A stretch of 64,000 nucleotides of DNA. Source: Epiperipatus broadwayi. Lineage: Eukaryota; Onychophora; Udeonychophora; Euonychophora; Peripatidae. The notes beneath the pieces are model-generated. The model made no database searches, was not told the origin of the DNA, and worked only from the letters and a program-made list of their open reading frames with translations. The translations under genes and the position numbers were made by a program. Position 1 is the stretch's first letter; every line of letters starts with the position of its first letter. The stretch is taken from positions 4,027,911 through 4,091,910 of the forward strand of contig JAQFVV010012441.1 of assembly GCA_028023455.1 (NCBI GenBank). Reading direction: 5' to 3'. Positions 22,690 through 35,683 of this stretch are shown in pieces.

Positions 22690-23190
22690 ACATCTCCATT
22701 CTCCCACCAACAATACCAATGAGAAGTCCCTTCCCTACATTTCTGCTTTAACCCATCACATCATCAATTTATTACTCCCACTCATAAAATTGCTTTGTGC
22801 ATACCACCATCTCTGCAATGTTTTCTTAACAACTCAAAAGACAGTTTGCCAGCTGAACTTCACTGCCAGATCATGTATAAAATCAAATGCCTCAACATGA
22901 CCTGCCTATCCAGTTATTATGAGGAATCTTGGGCCAAACTATCAACATGCATCATGCAACACACTTATCTCTATAAACCAAAAATAAGTAATGAATTCCA
23001 TTCAATCTTTTTTGAACACTTTTCATCAAATGGACCCACCTTTGTTTCATCCTCAATCAAGATTAACTGCATGGAATACAATGATGCTATACAAAAGATT
23101 AAGAAAGCATAGCACATTTATAAAGACAAGCCATTAACAAGAGAAAAATCTGCATTCCTTTGTCTAAGAAATGCCCTATCCACATTACAT
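22690..23190 (+). pseudogene. Relic of a PLE-type GIY-YIG endonuclease, different lineage
   Basis: In shifting frames the translation gives LPYISALTHHIINLLLPL, then FLNNSKDSLPAELHCQIMYK with IKC, then a degraded SSYYEESWAKLSTCIMQHT, and finally DAIQKIKKA followed after a stop by IYKDKPLTREKSAFL. This order resembles the RT-to-GIY-YIG region of PLE proteins (I-x-x-LL-x-PL, KD-x-LP-x-E, VYKIKC..C, Y-x-GET-x-R-x-L-x-TRI-x-EH). The catalytic Gly and Arg are lost. It is clearly different from the PLE family at 37-43 kb. The similarity is by eye only. Confidence 0.5.
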
Positions 23191-23199
23191 AATACAATA

Positions 23200-26100
23200 T
23201 GTAAATCATATGTAAATTATCATAAACAATCATTAAAGCTTTGCTATATACATAATGTTCATCTTTATTGTTGTTACATTACAATTCAGGCAAAGCTAAT
23301 ATGTCTACATTACATGAACAAAAGTTTTTTTTTATTTTCTACTTTTTAGTTTCATATAATCCTAAAAATATGAATGAAGGAATTTTAAATATATATATAA
23401 TCTAACCTTATCCGTGTGTATATTCACTTCCGGGCAATATAGTATTAAATAAAACGGGTTAGCTCAGTTACCGATTACATTTGGTTAAATGCAAATAATT
23501 GATAAATAAAATATCTTGCATTATATTAAAAACATTCTACTAGCAAAATAACGAAAAGGTTCAGTTTATAAAATAAATTATAAAAATATTTATTATATCA
23601 TGAGACTTGGAAGTGAAATACAGATGACAAGAAAGATTACATTGAGCTAATATCCCACAGGATACAACCTCAATGGCATAAGAACACTATTCCCCCCTAT
23701 TACTATCTCAAATAAATAAACTTATAGTATTATTCTGACTTTAATAAATCCTAATCATTAAGATTAAGCTAATAATTAAATCTTAATCTTTTATCTACAA
23801 TAATTTAACTCAATAAAATCTCAGGTTCATAAAATTATTCTAAGTTAATTAAAATCATTGTAGTAAAACATGATAAGGGATTTTTATATCATACTCTACT
23901 ACACTTAACTAACAATAATAATAAATAATAACAATAATATTCTTCATTGGATGGACTAATTTTTATGTATTTTTTCTTTACTATAATTTTATTATCATAA
24001 TAAAAATAAAATACCATAATATAATCTTTTATCTTCATATAATAACGTAATAAGTATGTGGTAGCATTTTTATAATCTGACAAATATATATGTGGCAACA
24101 GATAGCATATAATTTGATGTACTGTTATATAATCAATTTATGACTATAAGATAATGTAAAAATGTGATTCCTTAAATAAATAAATTCCAAGAAAATATTC
24201 AAATTCTTAAAATAATACTTTATTTATTTCTGTGCAAAAATATTATGTTTGATTCTATTATTCTAGGTGTATCATGCACTTTTAATGGAAAAGAAAACAG
24301 TCTGAACACACAAATTTTGAAAAACAAATTTAACAAGGTTTTATTATAACAATAAAATAAAATAACAATTCATTTACAATATTTACACTGGATATCCTTA
24401 ATTTGCATCATTATACATTTCTTATTAATCAGTTCTTAAAACGATAGAAAATCTCTTTATGTCTTCACTCTGACTTAAAATTAATGATAATAAAACAATA
24501 TAATTTTATTCATCTCTTTATGATCAATTTTATGATGAAATTATATTTCTTTATACTTATTTTAACATATCATATCTTTAAATATTATTTCACTATGCTT
24601 CCTTTTAAAACATCCATTGAAACATAGTACGGAAAACACAAAATATAATAATATGGAGTATGGATCTTTTACTAAAACAATTTTCGTTTTGCAATGTTGA
24701 AAATACTATATAAAATATCTACTGTTAATTTATTACTAGACTATGTGGACATCGTTGTTAACTATACTATGATTATTAAACACAATATACTATTTAACAT
24801 TACTCTAATACTGAATAGCTGTAATCATTGATGTATTCCTTATTATTTAAAACAAATACAAAATCATACTTATGATTATTTTATATCATTTTGCTTTATA
24901 ACATTATATCTTAAAAATATGCAATACTCATAAAAAATGAAATAAAATATTTAAAAGTTATTTAATATTTCAAAGAGCAATTTTGCTTTATTTATTTTAT
25001 TCCTAAAATTTATTTTATTTCCAAAATAAATTTAGAACATTTCTATGATTCTTTTTTCTTTTGGGTCCATTGGATTTTCAATTCCAACTTGCACAAACTC
25101 TACTCCTTCTTACAAGTAAATGAACTTATCTTATTCAGACAATAGCATATCTTAAACTTTAAATCATTTATTATTTCTTTACAAAATATTCAATACTGTG
25201 CGATGTAGTTACTTTGGAAATTGAGACAGTGAATAGATGTGTAGGCCTAGGGAAGAAAAAAACTAGAGTCTAACTCATAGTACATATTGAATAAAAATAC
25301 TATGGCACAGTGTATCTATAAAAACTAGAGGCATGCCCTATTCTGTCTAATGGACTCCACTACTATCAATGATGTCAAAGCTATTCCTTCAACTTTATTG
25401 AAACATCAATACTTAAAGAAAATAGACACTGCCCACAAATAAATATATCAGTCACAGGGTATTGTTAATTGTACTGTATACTTAAGAAAATTATGAAAAA
25501 TACTATTTCTATTCCCCTAATACATCCTACCTTGATATCATCTCTTTGGTTTCATGTTCTCCATATTACTCCCAAAGTCACTATCTTATCAACATTTCCT
25601 AATAGATTTATCAAATCTTACATCGACAAATGACCAACTCACATATTCAAAATAATAAACAAAATTCAATTGTAATTAGAACAATCTCAATAATCTACAA
25701 GAAAAGTCTGCTTTACTTTCCTATCTCATATTCTTAAACACATACAAACTAGTCATATAAATACTTTGAATGTCCAATAATATTAAAGTTTTTAAAAGAA
25801 TCATATAACTATTCATCATCATGTTGTGTTATATTGCTAATATGAAATTAAAGTATGCATATTCCCAGAAATAAATCCTAATCTCATAATTTAAAAATGT
25901 TGTACAAATGTGTTTACATACAATTCAACATTTATACTTCCATACATTATAATTAATTTGGAAATCTGCAAAAAAGAAAATGAAAAAAAAATACATCATA
26001 AAATATATCAATATTCACAATTATTACTTAAGTGATACCAGCTTGTAATCACTTATGAAAGTCTTCATGTCCATCAATTAAATAAAACATTGCATATATG

Positions 26101-27500
26101 ATACATACTTCCATACTTTAAAAACGTTAACTTATTTAAAATATCAAACTATTTTACTGTAAGATTATTATATCATTAGTACTAAAATTAATATTCATGT
26201 TCCTACTCTTCGAATTAAAATAATATTACACTTTAAAAGTTAATAAATAAAAATCAAAACTATAATTACATATATCTTCAATTGCCTCTTCAATTGACAA
26301 AAGTTCTTTATAAAGTTCAAAATATTTTTATTTTCTCAAGAGTTTTTTTTTTTAATGTTCTCCTCAAGAGCAATTTTAAACTTCCCCCATTGCTAAGTTT
26401 CTCTTGCTTGACGACAAACAACTGAATTCTCCGAACTTGGCACATGTATTGTACAAACTTCAGGTGCAATGAACGATGTTTAAAAATGAATAAAAAAAAT
26501 AAATGATGTCTAAAAATCTTAGAAAAGTAATAAAAATAATCATCAATATGTTCTGGAAAAGTTTATAGAATAATAGTTTATAGTTTCTATTATCCAGAAC
26601 AATGATTATTAAAATAATAATAAAATTATAAGATTGAGAAATAATATTTTTTGAAGCTTCTATTCTATTGGATTCCTTATCGGCTTGGTGATGCATCATA
26701 TCCCGGTAACTTGACTATGGGCAATCCGGATAAAACTTTTTGCACAATTTTAAATATTTCCATATTTCTATTTATTCACATATTCCATTTCTCTATAAGT
26801 TTATTCTTCAGGATAATTTTACTATTTATTATCCAATTATAACTGTTTCCATTACTTTTAAAATTATCTGTTTTTTAAAATAATTTTAGTACAAATGCGT
26901 ATAACCCTATATAACTTAGGTTTTATAATATACGCTTTTCCAAAAATACTTGCCATTAGTTTTTTACTTATAATAGTTTTCTTGAAAATATTTATAATGT
27001 TTTCCTTCAAAAATAATAAAACATTTATCTTCACAGCATTATATTTCCATAAAAGTATTATATAACTTATAATAATACTTGTCGGTCTTAAATACGACTA
27101 TCTCGCTATTATATAAAAAAAATGTGTGGTTCATTTTTTAATCTGCAAATAGCTTTTCTGCTAAGTTTACTGTACAATGTCCGAAATAATACTTTACTTA
27201 TTAAAACAATTCTCTTGGTTAATACCATTGATATTGCATTAACAATTATTATACTTATTTTTAAAATTTTATTGATTAAATACGTATCACTTATTGATAT
27301 ATCCATATTTTTACTGCGAAGTTATATTAAGCTTTGACGAGTAATCCTGGTAAAGGGAACTTTAAATTAGCAATGCATATTTTTACTAAAGTTATTAAAA
27401 TATTTATATTACACTCTCTTTGCAAATACTTAAAAATAAATATCCTATTAGTTTGCAAATATATTATACGAGAGCACTAGAAATTGACTAAAATAAAAAT
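23200..27500. other. A+T-rich stretch, no recognised gene; two small less AT-rich islands
   Basis: I see no transposon or coding region. Two short islands stand out: about 23410-23480, containing CACTTCCGGG (an ETS-type promoter motif on either strand) and AACGGGTTAGCTCAG; and about 26660-26745, containing TTATCGGCTTGGTGATGCAT and CCGGTAACTTGACTATGGGC. The second is open in both a plus frame (RLGDASYPGNLTMGNPDK) and a minus frame (VLSGLPIVKLPGYDASPSR), so coding cannot be decided. Confidence 0.35.
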
Positions 27501-27504
27501 TTAA

Positions 27505-27600
27505 ACTTACTTTTATATCGATCACCAACAACACTAATCACCCTGATCAAAATCGTGCAACAGTATTTATACCCCACAAAATACCTCATCCTATTGGTGG
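27505..27600 (-). promoter_or_regulatory. Candidate core promoter with short first exon
   Basis: On the minus strand, in order: CCACCAATAGG (CCAAT box, about 27590-27600), GGGGTATAAATAC (TATA box, 27563-27572), an initiator-like GATCAGG about 27 bases downstream of the TATA start, then about 35 bases and a good 5' splice donor, AAAAGTAAGT (intron start at 27510). The stretch is less AT-rich than its surroundings. No downstream exon could be identified, so this is a candidate only. Confidence 0.35.
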
Positions 27601-28560
27601 ATTTTTACTTTTCATTTGATACTGAATTTGCTTATTGCTACAGTCTTATACAATTAAATTTCAAAAATAAAATATGACACATTATAATTTTAAAATATTA
27701 TTTAAAAATATTAATCTTAAATCAATTATTATACTTTACTAAAATTAAACATTTAAAATGACTTTTAAAAACAATATTTAATAATTTTATCCCACCTTTA
27801 ATATTTAATTTATCTATTTTATTTTAAAACAAAATATTTAATTTTTATTAACTGTATTCGTCTTATAATACTATTTAAAACAGTTTATAATGATTGATTT
27901 AATATTTGCTTTTATGATAGGTAAATAATATATCCAATTCTATAATGCAATTTTTAAAATATTTTGAACTTTGTTAATTCAAATACTAGCAAGCATGTGT
28001 GCAATACTATATCATGCAGGTCACATGACTTTACAACCTAGACTGATCGTATCCAATTTACTGTCTGAAAATTAAATGATAAATTGCAACATTTATTATA
28101 TTGAATAAATAATGCAATTATATAAAATTTGGAATAATAATTTGGAAAATATAGAATTAAATATAACTTCTCCTATCATAAAGATTACTTTTAGAATATA
28201 TAATATTAATTATAATTATTAAATATAACTTATACTTTTAAATATAGCATTTATTTAATTACCATGTTAAACTATTAAAATTTAACCATTTAAACATACT
28301 TTAAGCATTTATATCTGCGTTATTTATAATCACCAGCTTTTCCAACCATATGTAATTAATATGTTTAGCTTTATTTAACTATCTTAAGGTTATCCATTAT
28401 AATTTTATGCATTACATAATTTTATTTAGCTTTAAATTGTACTTTTAAGATACTATCAATACAATATAACTATCACCCAAAGTGAACACATTCTAAAATT
28501 TAAAATTTTTAGTAATCTATTGTGATGAGCTGATTCTGGCCTATAGAAAAGGTCATTATA
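27601..28560. other. A+T-rich stretch, nothing recognised
   Basis: No gene, RNA or repeat could be supported. Confidence 0.4.
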
Positions 28561-28569
28561 TATATATAT

Positions 28570-29295
28570 ATGACAATAGATGGCATTCTACCAAAAACAC
28601 CATCAAGTGTAGTTTTTTTTGTTTACATAAACGTCAGAGCAAGCATTCACTATCTTTAACTTTAATTTCCACCTTCAGATCATGATTTCAAGCTATTTGT
28701 TATCGTCAGTGAAGGATAGGAATAAGAAAATAGATCTAAACACAAACTCTGAGTGTTTATAAAACAGTTTCTATTCAGCTTGCAAGTGTAAATTTTTTAG
28801 ATACGTAATGTCTTCAAACTCAGCATAGCAAGCCAGATAGCTACATGGGTCTGATCTCAGTTCAGCATCACCACATAGTAGAAGCCTCTGCAATATATAT
28901 CATTGCAAGAAAAACAAAATCAAGTTAAAAACTTGTTAACACTTGTATTTATGTCAACAGATGGCGTTCTACCAAAAACACGGTCAAGTGTATTTCGTTT
29001 ACATAAATGTCAGAGAATGCATTCACTATCTCTAACTTTAATTCCACTTTCAGATCATGATTTCATGCTATTTGCTATCGTCAGTGAAAGACAGGAATAA
29101 GAACTAGATCTAAACACAAACTCTGAGCGTTTATGAAACAGTTTCTATTCAGCTTGCAAGCGTGAATCTTGTAGACATGTAATGTCTTCAAACTCAGCAT
29201 AGCAAGCCAGATGGATACATGGATATGATCTCAGTTCAGCATCACCACATAGTAGAAGCCTCTGCAATATATATCATTGCAAGGAAGACCTCAAA
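28570..29295 (+). mobile_element. Delta element, tandem direct dimer with 375-bp unit
   Basis: Two head-to-tail copies start at GACAATAGATGGCATTCTAC and GTCAACAGATGGCGTTCTAC. They share ACCAAAAACAC, TTTACATAAA(C/T)GTCAGAG, TTCAGATCATGATTTCA, CAGCATAGCAAGCCAGAT, CATCACCACATAGTAGAAGC and AATATATATCATTGCAA. Equivalent bases are 375 bp apart. Each unit holds a degenerate hammerhead-like string (GTCAGTGAA ... AGGAATAAGAA ... TAGATCTAAA). A related copy forms the palindrome at 60.5 kb. No convincing ORF. Confidence 0.75.
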
Positions 29296-29309
29296 GGTAC
29301 ATTTATGAA

Positions 29310-29370
29310 AAAAAAAAAAAACACAAGTTAAAACTTGCTAACGCTTGTTTTAACTTGTGTTTTTTTGTTT
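29310..29370. repeat. Short hairpin at the edge of the delta dimer
   Basis: AAAAACACAAGTTAAAAC pairs with GTTTTAACTTGTGTTTTT around a short loop (TTGCTAACGCTT). The same AAGTTAYAA/TTRTAACTT motif forms part of the delta palindrome at 60.85 and 61.15 kb. Confidence 0.75.
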
Positions 29371-30759
29371 TTTATATATATATATTGGAGTATGAAATAT
29401 TAATAAACCTAATTTATATTAGGGATTATATTTATCATAAATCAAGAATACCAAGAACATATTAATTATCACAATTAAAGTTGTTTCTCAGTAGAAATAA
29501 TAGGATTCTAAGTACAAGTCAGACGAGAAAAGAAACATTGAAGTTTATGCTCATAAAATAATTCAAATCAGCAATTAAAGATATAAAGTGGAAAATGCAT
29601 AAAAAAATCAATGAACCCAGATTTAGCAGTTATTATAACAATAATGATAGCATACCATTGATCTCTAAGCTACTTATAAATGAAGCACCCCATGACTAAG
29701 TTACATGCAATGATGATTTTAATATTGGTTTCAGTTACTACTTAATTTAAATAGGCTGATTAAGAATTAAACAAACAAAACAAAATTAATCTTATATAAA
29801 ATCTAATGTGGTATATATCTAAAGGCCTCAATAAAAGACCCAGACAAATTTATATATAATAATTAACATACATATATTTATAGAACTGTTCAACAGTTGA
29901 TTATGACTTCAATTTATTTGTTTTAAATCATGAAAATGAAAGAGACAACATATTTAATCCTGATAACTTGGATGTGTATATAAAAAAATGATATAACAAA
30001 AACAAATATATAAATAAGGAACACGATTTATCTCCAATTCAAGTATAGCAGCATGTTAAATTATAATTCCAAATTAAATTATAAATACATTTAAATTACA
30101 TAAAATCATTCAATATTGATTATTAGCAATGAGTATAGTAGAACAATATTGAAAGCCAGCATAAAAAACATAAAAATAATTGATTATATTCTTACTTTTT
30201 AATCAATGAAGATAGTGTTTATATATATATATATAAAATGTAAATAAAATATACATATTGATGACATACTAATAGTAGTCAATGATAAATACTACCCTGA
30301 ATAGATAGTTCAGAGGTATATCGAAAGTTGCTCTGGAAGTGAAGATCCATATATCATTTACCAATTCTGTCTCTAATGGTTAAAGTTTTTATGAATTCTC
30401 CAATATCAAATCTTCCTATTATTTTTTTAAATGTTATCACTTATTTTTAGTAGTCATATTAGATTGCAGAGTAAGAGAATATCTTCACATAGAGATTAAC
30501 TCCCCCCCCCCACATAAATTCCTAGTTATTAATTGAACAACTGTATTATCAGCTCTCGTTATTTTCAATGCAATAATTACTCTCAAACCTTACATGGATT
30601 TCTAATTGCTTCAAGAGTTCTCTTCTTTCTGATAACTTACATTTTATTTAATAGTAGATGAATTATCTCCTTTGTTTAAACACTTAATTGCAATGTATTA
30701 TTTTATTATACATAGAATGTCAACGTTTTTCATTGTTCTACAATCTCTTCAAAGATCTA

Positions 30760-31160
30760 AATAGAACATTTATATATTATTTTATTATATTACCCAATTT
30801 TACATTTTATATATATCTAATTTTATTATATACTATACAATATATTCTATATTATTTATATTTTTATAATATAATTCTATATATTACTTTTTTTGTATAT
30901 ATAATATTTATATAAATATAATATATAAATTATTTATTAAATCTAAATAAACATTTATATATTATTTTATTATATTACCCAATTTTACATTTTATATATT
31001 CTAATTTTATTATATTATATACATATACAAATATAGTTACTATATTATTTATATTTTGTATAAATATAATTCTATTATATTAACATTTTTGTGTGTGTAT
31101 ATATAATATTTATATAAATATGTAATATAATAGAATTGTATTTATGTTAAATGTAAAATT
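30760..31160. repeat. AT-rich local duplication with inverted segment
   Basis: A block with TTATTATATTACCCAATTTT occurs at about 30780 and again at about 30965, giving a period near 185 bp. A shorter inverted relative follows near 31120-31180. Almost pure A/T; the 75-codon ORF through it is meaningless. The flanks at 29.4-30.7 kb and 31.2-31.44 kb hold nothing I can identify, apart from a run of C near 30504-30513. Confidence 0.6.
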
Positions 31161-31456
31161 AGGGAATATAATAACATAATATGTAGTTTTTCTGGATATG
31201 ATTATTGCTCTCAGGAAATAAGCTTTGTATGTAATGAATTTATTGATAGGAAAGCAAAAGGACTAAGAAAGTCCGTTACACTCTAAAAATGTATTGAATC
31301 CAAGGTTTAGTAATGTGTAAAAGAGCACTTTATGTAAGTCTAGTCTTTTTTTTTTTAAATTCTTAACAGTCGATTTTTATAAACCTGATGTGCTGCACTA
31401 AAAGTGCATTGGGTTTTTAATATTTTATATACATTCTGTTTTACTTATTGATACAT

Positions 31457-31661
31457 AAAACAGACAAAACTCACTATACGTATTGCCACACACAGCAAGC
31501 TAGAGTAATCAATGGATGCCAGAATGCTAGTGCATAAAATCCCTATCTAGTGCCCACTTATCCAATATCTCCAGACTAGTTTCTGGCTTGTGGCCTTCAT
31601 CAGTGAGGAGCCTTGGATCTGAGAGCACTGCACCTAGATCTTAGTGGTGGTCATGTGATGT
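31457..31661. mobile_element. Alpha element, copy E
   Basis: The copy runs from AAAACAGACAAAACTCACTA to GGTCATGTGATGT. It is flanked by exact 12-bp duplications TTATTGATACAT (31445-31456 and 31662-31673). The end normally finishing TTTAGTGGTTT is truncated at GTGATGT. The hammerhead-like core is complete on the minus strand. Confidence 0.8.
31568..31609 (-). ncRNA. Hammerhead-ribozyme-like motif in alpha copy E
   Basis: Minus strand: TCCTCA, core CTGATGA, stem II GGC-CACAA-GCC, core GAAAC, loop TA, triplet GTC, return strand TGGAGA. Core bases match the family. Stem I has one mismatch, A against C. Confidence 0.62.
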
Positions 31662-32637
31662 TTATTGATACATGCATGTTTCTTTTGTTATTTACAGGTT
31701 AAAGAGTTTAATTTATTTTTACATATATTCATGATTTTTAAAAACATTGACTTAGAATCAGAATCAGCTTTTGAACAGTAATGTATGTAAATTACTGTGT
31801 ATAATTTTGTCCTCCTCCCGTAATAATATGTTAAGAAACAACTTGAATATTGACCCCTTCAGAAATGTATCACACTAACTTTTTGATAAAATTAATTTAC
31901 TCTTTTCAATAATTAATGAGCCGATTACATTAAGTAAAAACCAAAAACCAATAGTAAATTCATTATTGAGAGTAGGTTTATTGTTATATGAGATCCCGAC
32001 GATAATATACAGAATTCACATTCTGCATATTACGATGCCAATAAATTGAATCTGAGCTAAAGTATAAATGAGCTCATTCTGTATTTTTTTATTCATTGAA
32101 AGATTTATATTAATTTATATATAAGTCATTAAGGGGTGGGGCTTACAGTAACTTCCACTTTATTATTTATATCTCAGTCTGTTGCCCAAAAGATTAATTT
32201 TCATTTGCTTTGCAGTTGGATGATTATGTTGCAAGATGTTTAAAGTTAATATAGACCACTTTGGAGAGTTCATTGCATATAAGTGACAATAAAGAAGTTA
32301 CAATTCTTTTCACAACCTTGGTTTCAACTCATTAAAGAAATAGCATTGTCACAAAACCTAACTATAAATACCATGTACATAATTCGTTATAATTTAATAT
32401 AAATGCTAATCACTCTTAACTTTGCAGGAAATCCTCAGAAGATTAATGGTCTCAAAATTAAAAAAAAAAGAGTAGTAAAAATATCTTAGATCTTTCTTTT
32501 AAATATATAAACAAACTGAATTAATGGCAACCTTCAAGCACCAATGGTGTAAATATTTTTTATTTGATTGCTACATTGCATAAAAGGATTGAATATTTTT
32601 TCTTCAGGAAACATGCATTAATATTTTCATTTTAAAT

Positions 32638-32680
32638 CTCTAATCATATTTTAGTGAAGGGTTGCCATAGTTATAGATAG
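32638..32680 (+). repeat. Left, separated copy of the 41-bp minisatellite
   Basis: The unit AATCATATTTTAGTGAAGGG then TTGCCATAGTTATAGATAG matches the array at 35.69-35.88 kb. It was split from that array by the 3-kb insertion that starts at the next base. Confidence 0.85.
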
Positions 32681-35600
32681 TGTAACAGTCATATTTGTAC
32701 ACTCATGTAACAAAATCCAGTCTTGGCAAATTCCCCAAAGCTGATCTAAATGAGAGATAGGGACCTCAAATCAGATTGCACTTCAGCTCCTCCACCAACA
32801 TTCCATGACTTACTACCCTACAAATGACATACATGAGGCTACACTCAGAATTTCTTAACTCGCGTGCCAACAGTAGCAAAGGGTAATACATGAGACTCCA
32901 GGATGGATTAACTCCTATAGCTATGACTCAACTAAACACACACATCTATGGCTTATGAGATATTTAATAATTTGATAATCAGACCCAGAATGACAATGCA
33001 TAGTTGTATAATTCACTTAAATATTAATTAAAATTAATATGATTCGAATGGATTGAAATGTTATGAAAAAATACATTACACAATATTATATCTTATATCT
33101 TTTAATAAAACCAATCAATTATTGAGACAGCTATCTCTCTGTGCATTGAAATTCACCACAGGTGTTACAATTAGATGAATAAGTTAGTTACAGGATCTCA
33201 TCTTATGCATAGGACAATTAAATTTGAACTTATTCCATTAACAATTTTATTACATGATAATCTATGGATTAACTTATGCCTAATTCATGCTATTGGATGC
33301 CTGTAAGGTTTGTGGACAGTTAACTTGCAAGAGAAACAATTAATAATTATAATCACTCTAGGTACATCTAAGTTAGCCTAAATTAGCTCTATACAGATCG
33401 TGCATTCAAATCAAAGTTGAATTTATTAATATTAATGGCAGAATAAACTGGGATGTTATAGTGAAGTATCTGATACTATGGTGCTATAATAACCAAAATA
33501 AAATAGTATCTCGAATGCGTGTTTTCTCATGGGATCTATCAACTTAATGATTAGTTCCTGTGGACCATACAACTCGCTATGAGAAGAGAACATTCCATTC
33601 TGGAGGCCGGATTCACTGGAAGCATGAACAATTTGAACCCTAGGGTTCCAGTTCTAAGGAAAGTGATCAGAAAATGAATATGGAATGGCCTTATACCAAA
33701 TCCCCACAAACAAAAACATATATGTATATAACAAGCTTGAAACATGAACAACCTGGACCCTCATGTTCTAGTTCTAAGGAAAGCTATCAGCAACTAATAT
33801 GGAATGGCCTTATACCAAATCCCCATAAACAACTACATATATGTATATAGCAAGAAACATATGCATGTGTGCATGCTTTATAAGCAACACATTCACCATG
33901 CTAATGATCATCGATCATTATTAAATCTAAAATGTGCTAAATCTATAGCTTCTTCCCACTAAACCATTGAATACCAGTCCATAAGTTAGCATACTCAAAC
34001 ATGCTAAAGAAAGGGGTTAATTAAATGATCTAGCTTATAATTAATCTTTATAGTTCACACTATAAATTCTCAATAGAAATAAAACATAATGAGGACTTAT
34101 GTATTTAATTTAAATATGCTTTAGAATACCACTCTTGCATTAGTTAACTAAATATTTTATTAGTACAAGCAAACCTACTTTTACTCAACTAATACATAAT
34201 ATCTATTAAATATACATATAATAGGTTTCAGATTAGAGATTGCATGTGTATGGGTTTTAATGCCTATCAATTATCTATAGAGAGCCTCTAATCATCTCTC
34301 TCAAATTCCCCTCTACAATATTTGAGTATCAATCTCCCCTCTGAATAAGTCATAGCATAAATTTATAACAATTATAATAAGGCATAACTGCAGATAGAAA
34401 GATATTTAGAGAATAATTTAATCTAACAAGAGTTGCATTATTAAGTTCTTTTACTCTAAAAGTGTTATGTAAGTTTTACAAAGTAGTTACTTTAGGAAAT
34501 TAGATACAATTTAGCTTAATGACAGAATTTATTCCATAGAGAAAGTTTAAATAATGAGTTTTTGCACATTTATACATAGTTAGTTTAGAATATTTAAGAA
34601 ATTAATAATGAGAGTTTATTACAGAGCTCTGTGGATTATTTTACCGATCTTCTCTGCTAAGAGTCTTCTTTCCATAAGGCACTTCTCTTCTGGGCTGGTC
34701 TGTTCATCTTTACTTTCTGGGCCAGTTGCTGGTTAAAACTTCTCCCATCACTGATGACTCATCTCCTGCAAGGGTGAACAGCAACAGATTACTATTCTAG
34801 CCTTGGATTTTCATTGCAAAAGTGGGCAAAGCTCCCGACAGCATCATAAGTTAAAATTATCTATTGTCTGACCTAATTTAATTACAATCAGGGTTTTTTT
34901 ATAAGAACACTCTCCCACTCTGTAAATGTCATGATTTGTTTACAAGTTGAGACAAAATTTTTTATCTTTATTCTACATGTGTGCTATAAGCTTTACAAAG
35001 AAAACCATTATTTCTGTAATTTAGAAAACAAGTAATTGAGAAAAATAGCATCAGTTATCTAGCTTTCTCTTTGTTACAAAAATAAATTTCATATCTTTTA
35101 AGTCTACTATTGATTTTACAGATTTTAAAACCCAGGTGTGGTCACTAATTTTTAAGAAATAAAATCATTTTACAAAAACAGATTTTAACCTAGGTAAACA
35201 TTTTATTATACACATGAGTCGGTCAACTTAGAAACTATAATTTTTAGGCAAAAAGAGCTAATTAGTATATGAAATTTATCATCTTTGAGAAATAAATAAA
35301 ATTTAAAAAAGAATAACAAAATTAAAAATCTATATCTTTGCAAGCTTCTTTCATATATAAGTATGTGTGAAAATTCACATATCAGATAATGTTTAACATT
35401 ATTACCTTAAACTTTAAAATTATATTTGCCTTACTTATAGAAATTATTTAACATTATTAGCAAAATGCATTTATAATATATATGCACATACATTAAGTTA
35501 GTTGGTTAATCTCTGAAATACGCCTTTGTAAAATATATACACATACACACATATACACATTATACCTTTTTATTAAGCTCATTTAATTAATATACACCAA

Positions 35601-35683
35601 CTTGGGGGGTTTAAACTCAGAAAAATGTACTACTATGGAACATAGTAGGTGAAATGATAAGATTAATAAAGAATACCATTTCA
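32681..35683 (+). mobile_element. 3-kb LTR-like insertion, possibly a solo LTR
   Basis: The element starts TGTAACAGTC and ends ATTTCA (TG...CA), with the 4-bp duplication ATAG on both sides (32677-32680, 35684-35687). Removing it joins GTTATAG-ATAG-TTAATCAT, exactly the sequence in intact neighbouring minisatellite units, so both edges are well fixed. Its first 440 bp resemble 2124-2600. It contains a 120-bp direct duplication at 33621-33857 but no gag, pol or other recognisable ORF, and no internal second copy of its start. A solo LTR of unusual length, or a degenerate non-coding element, are the likely readings. Confidence 0.7.
33621..33857 (+). repeat. Tandem duplication, about 120 bp x 2
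   Basis: The two units share CATGAACAA, GTTCTAGTTCTAAGGAAAG-like sequence, GAATGGCCTTATACCAAATC and CATATATGTATATA. It lies inside the 3-kb insertion. Confidence 0.85.

Noticed and set aside
27505-27545. Short exon plus GTAAGT as a spliced-leader RNA gene
   Set aside because: The approximate size fits and an AATTTTTA string follows, but there is no tandem repetition or clear snRNA-like structure; a normal first exon is the simpler reading.
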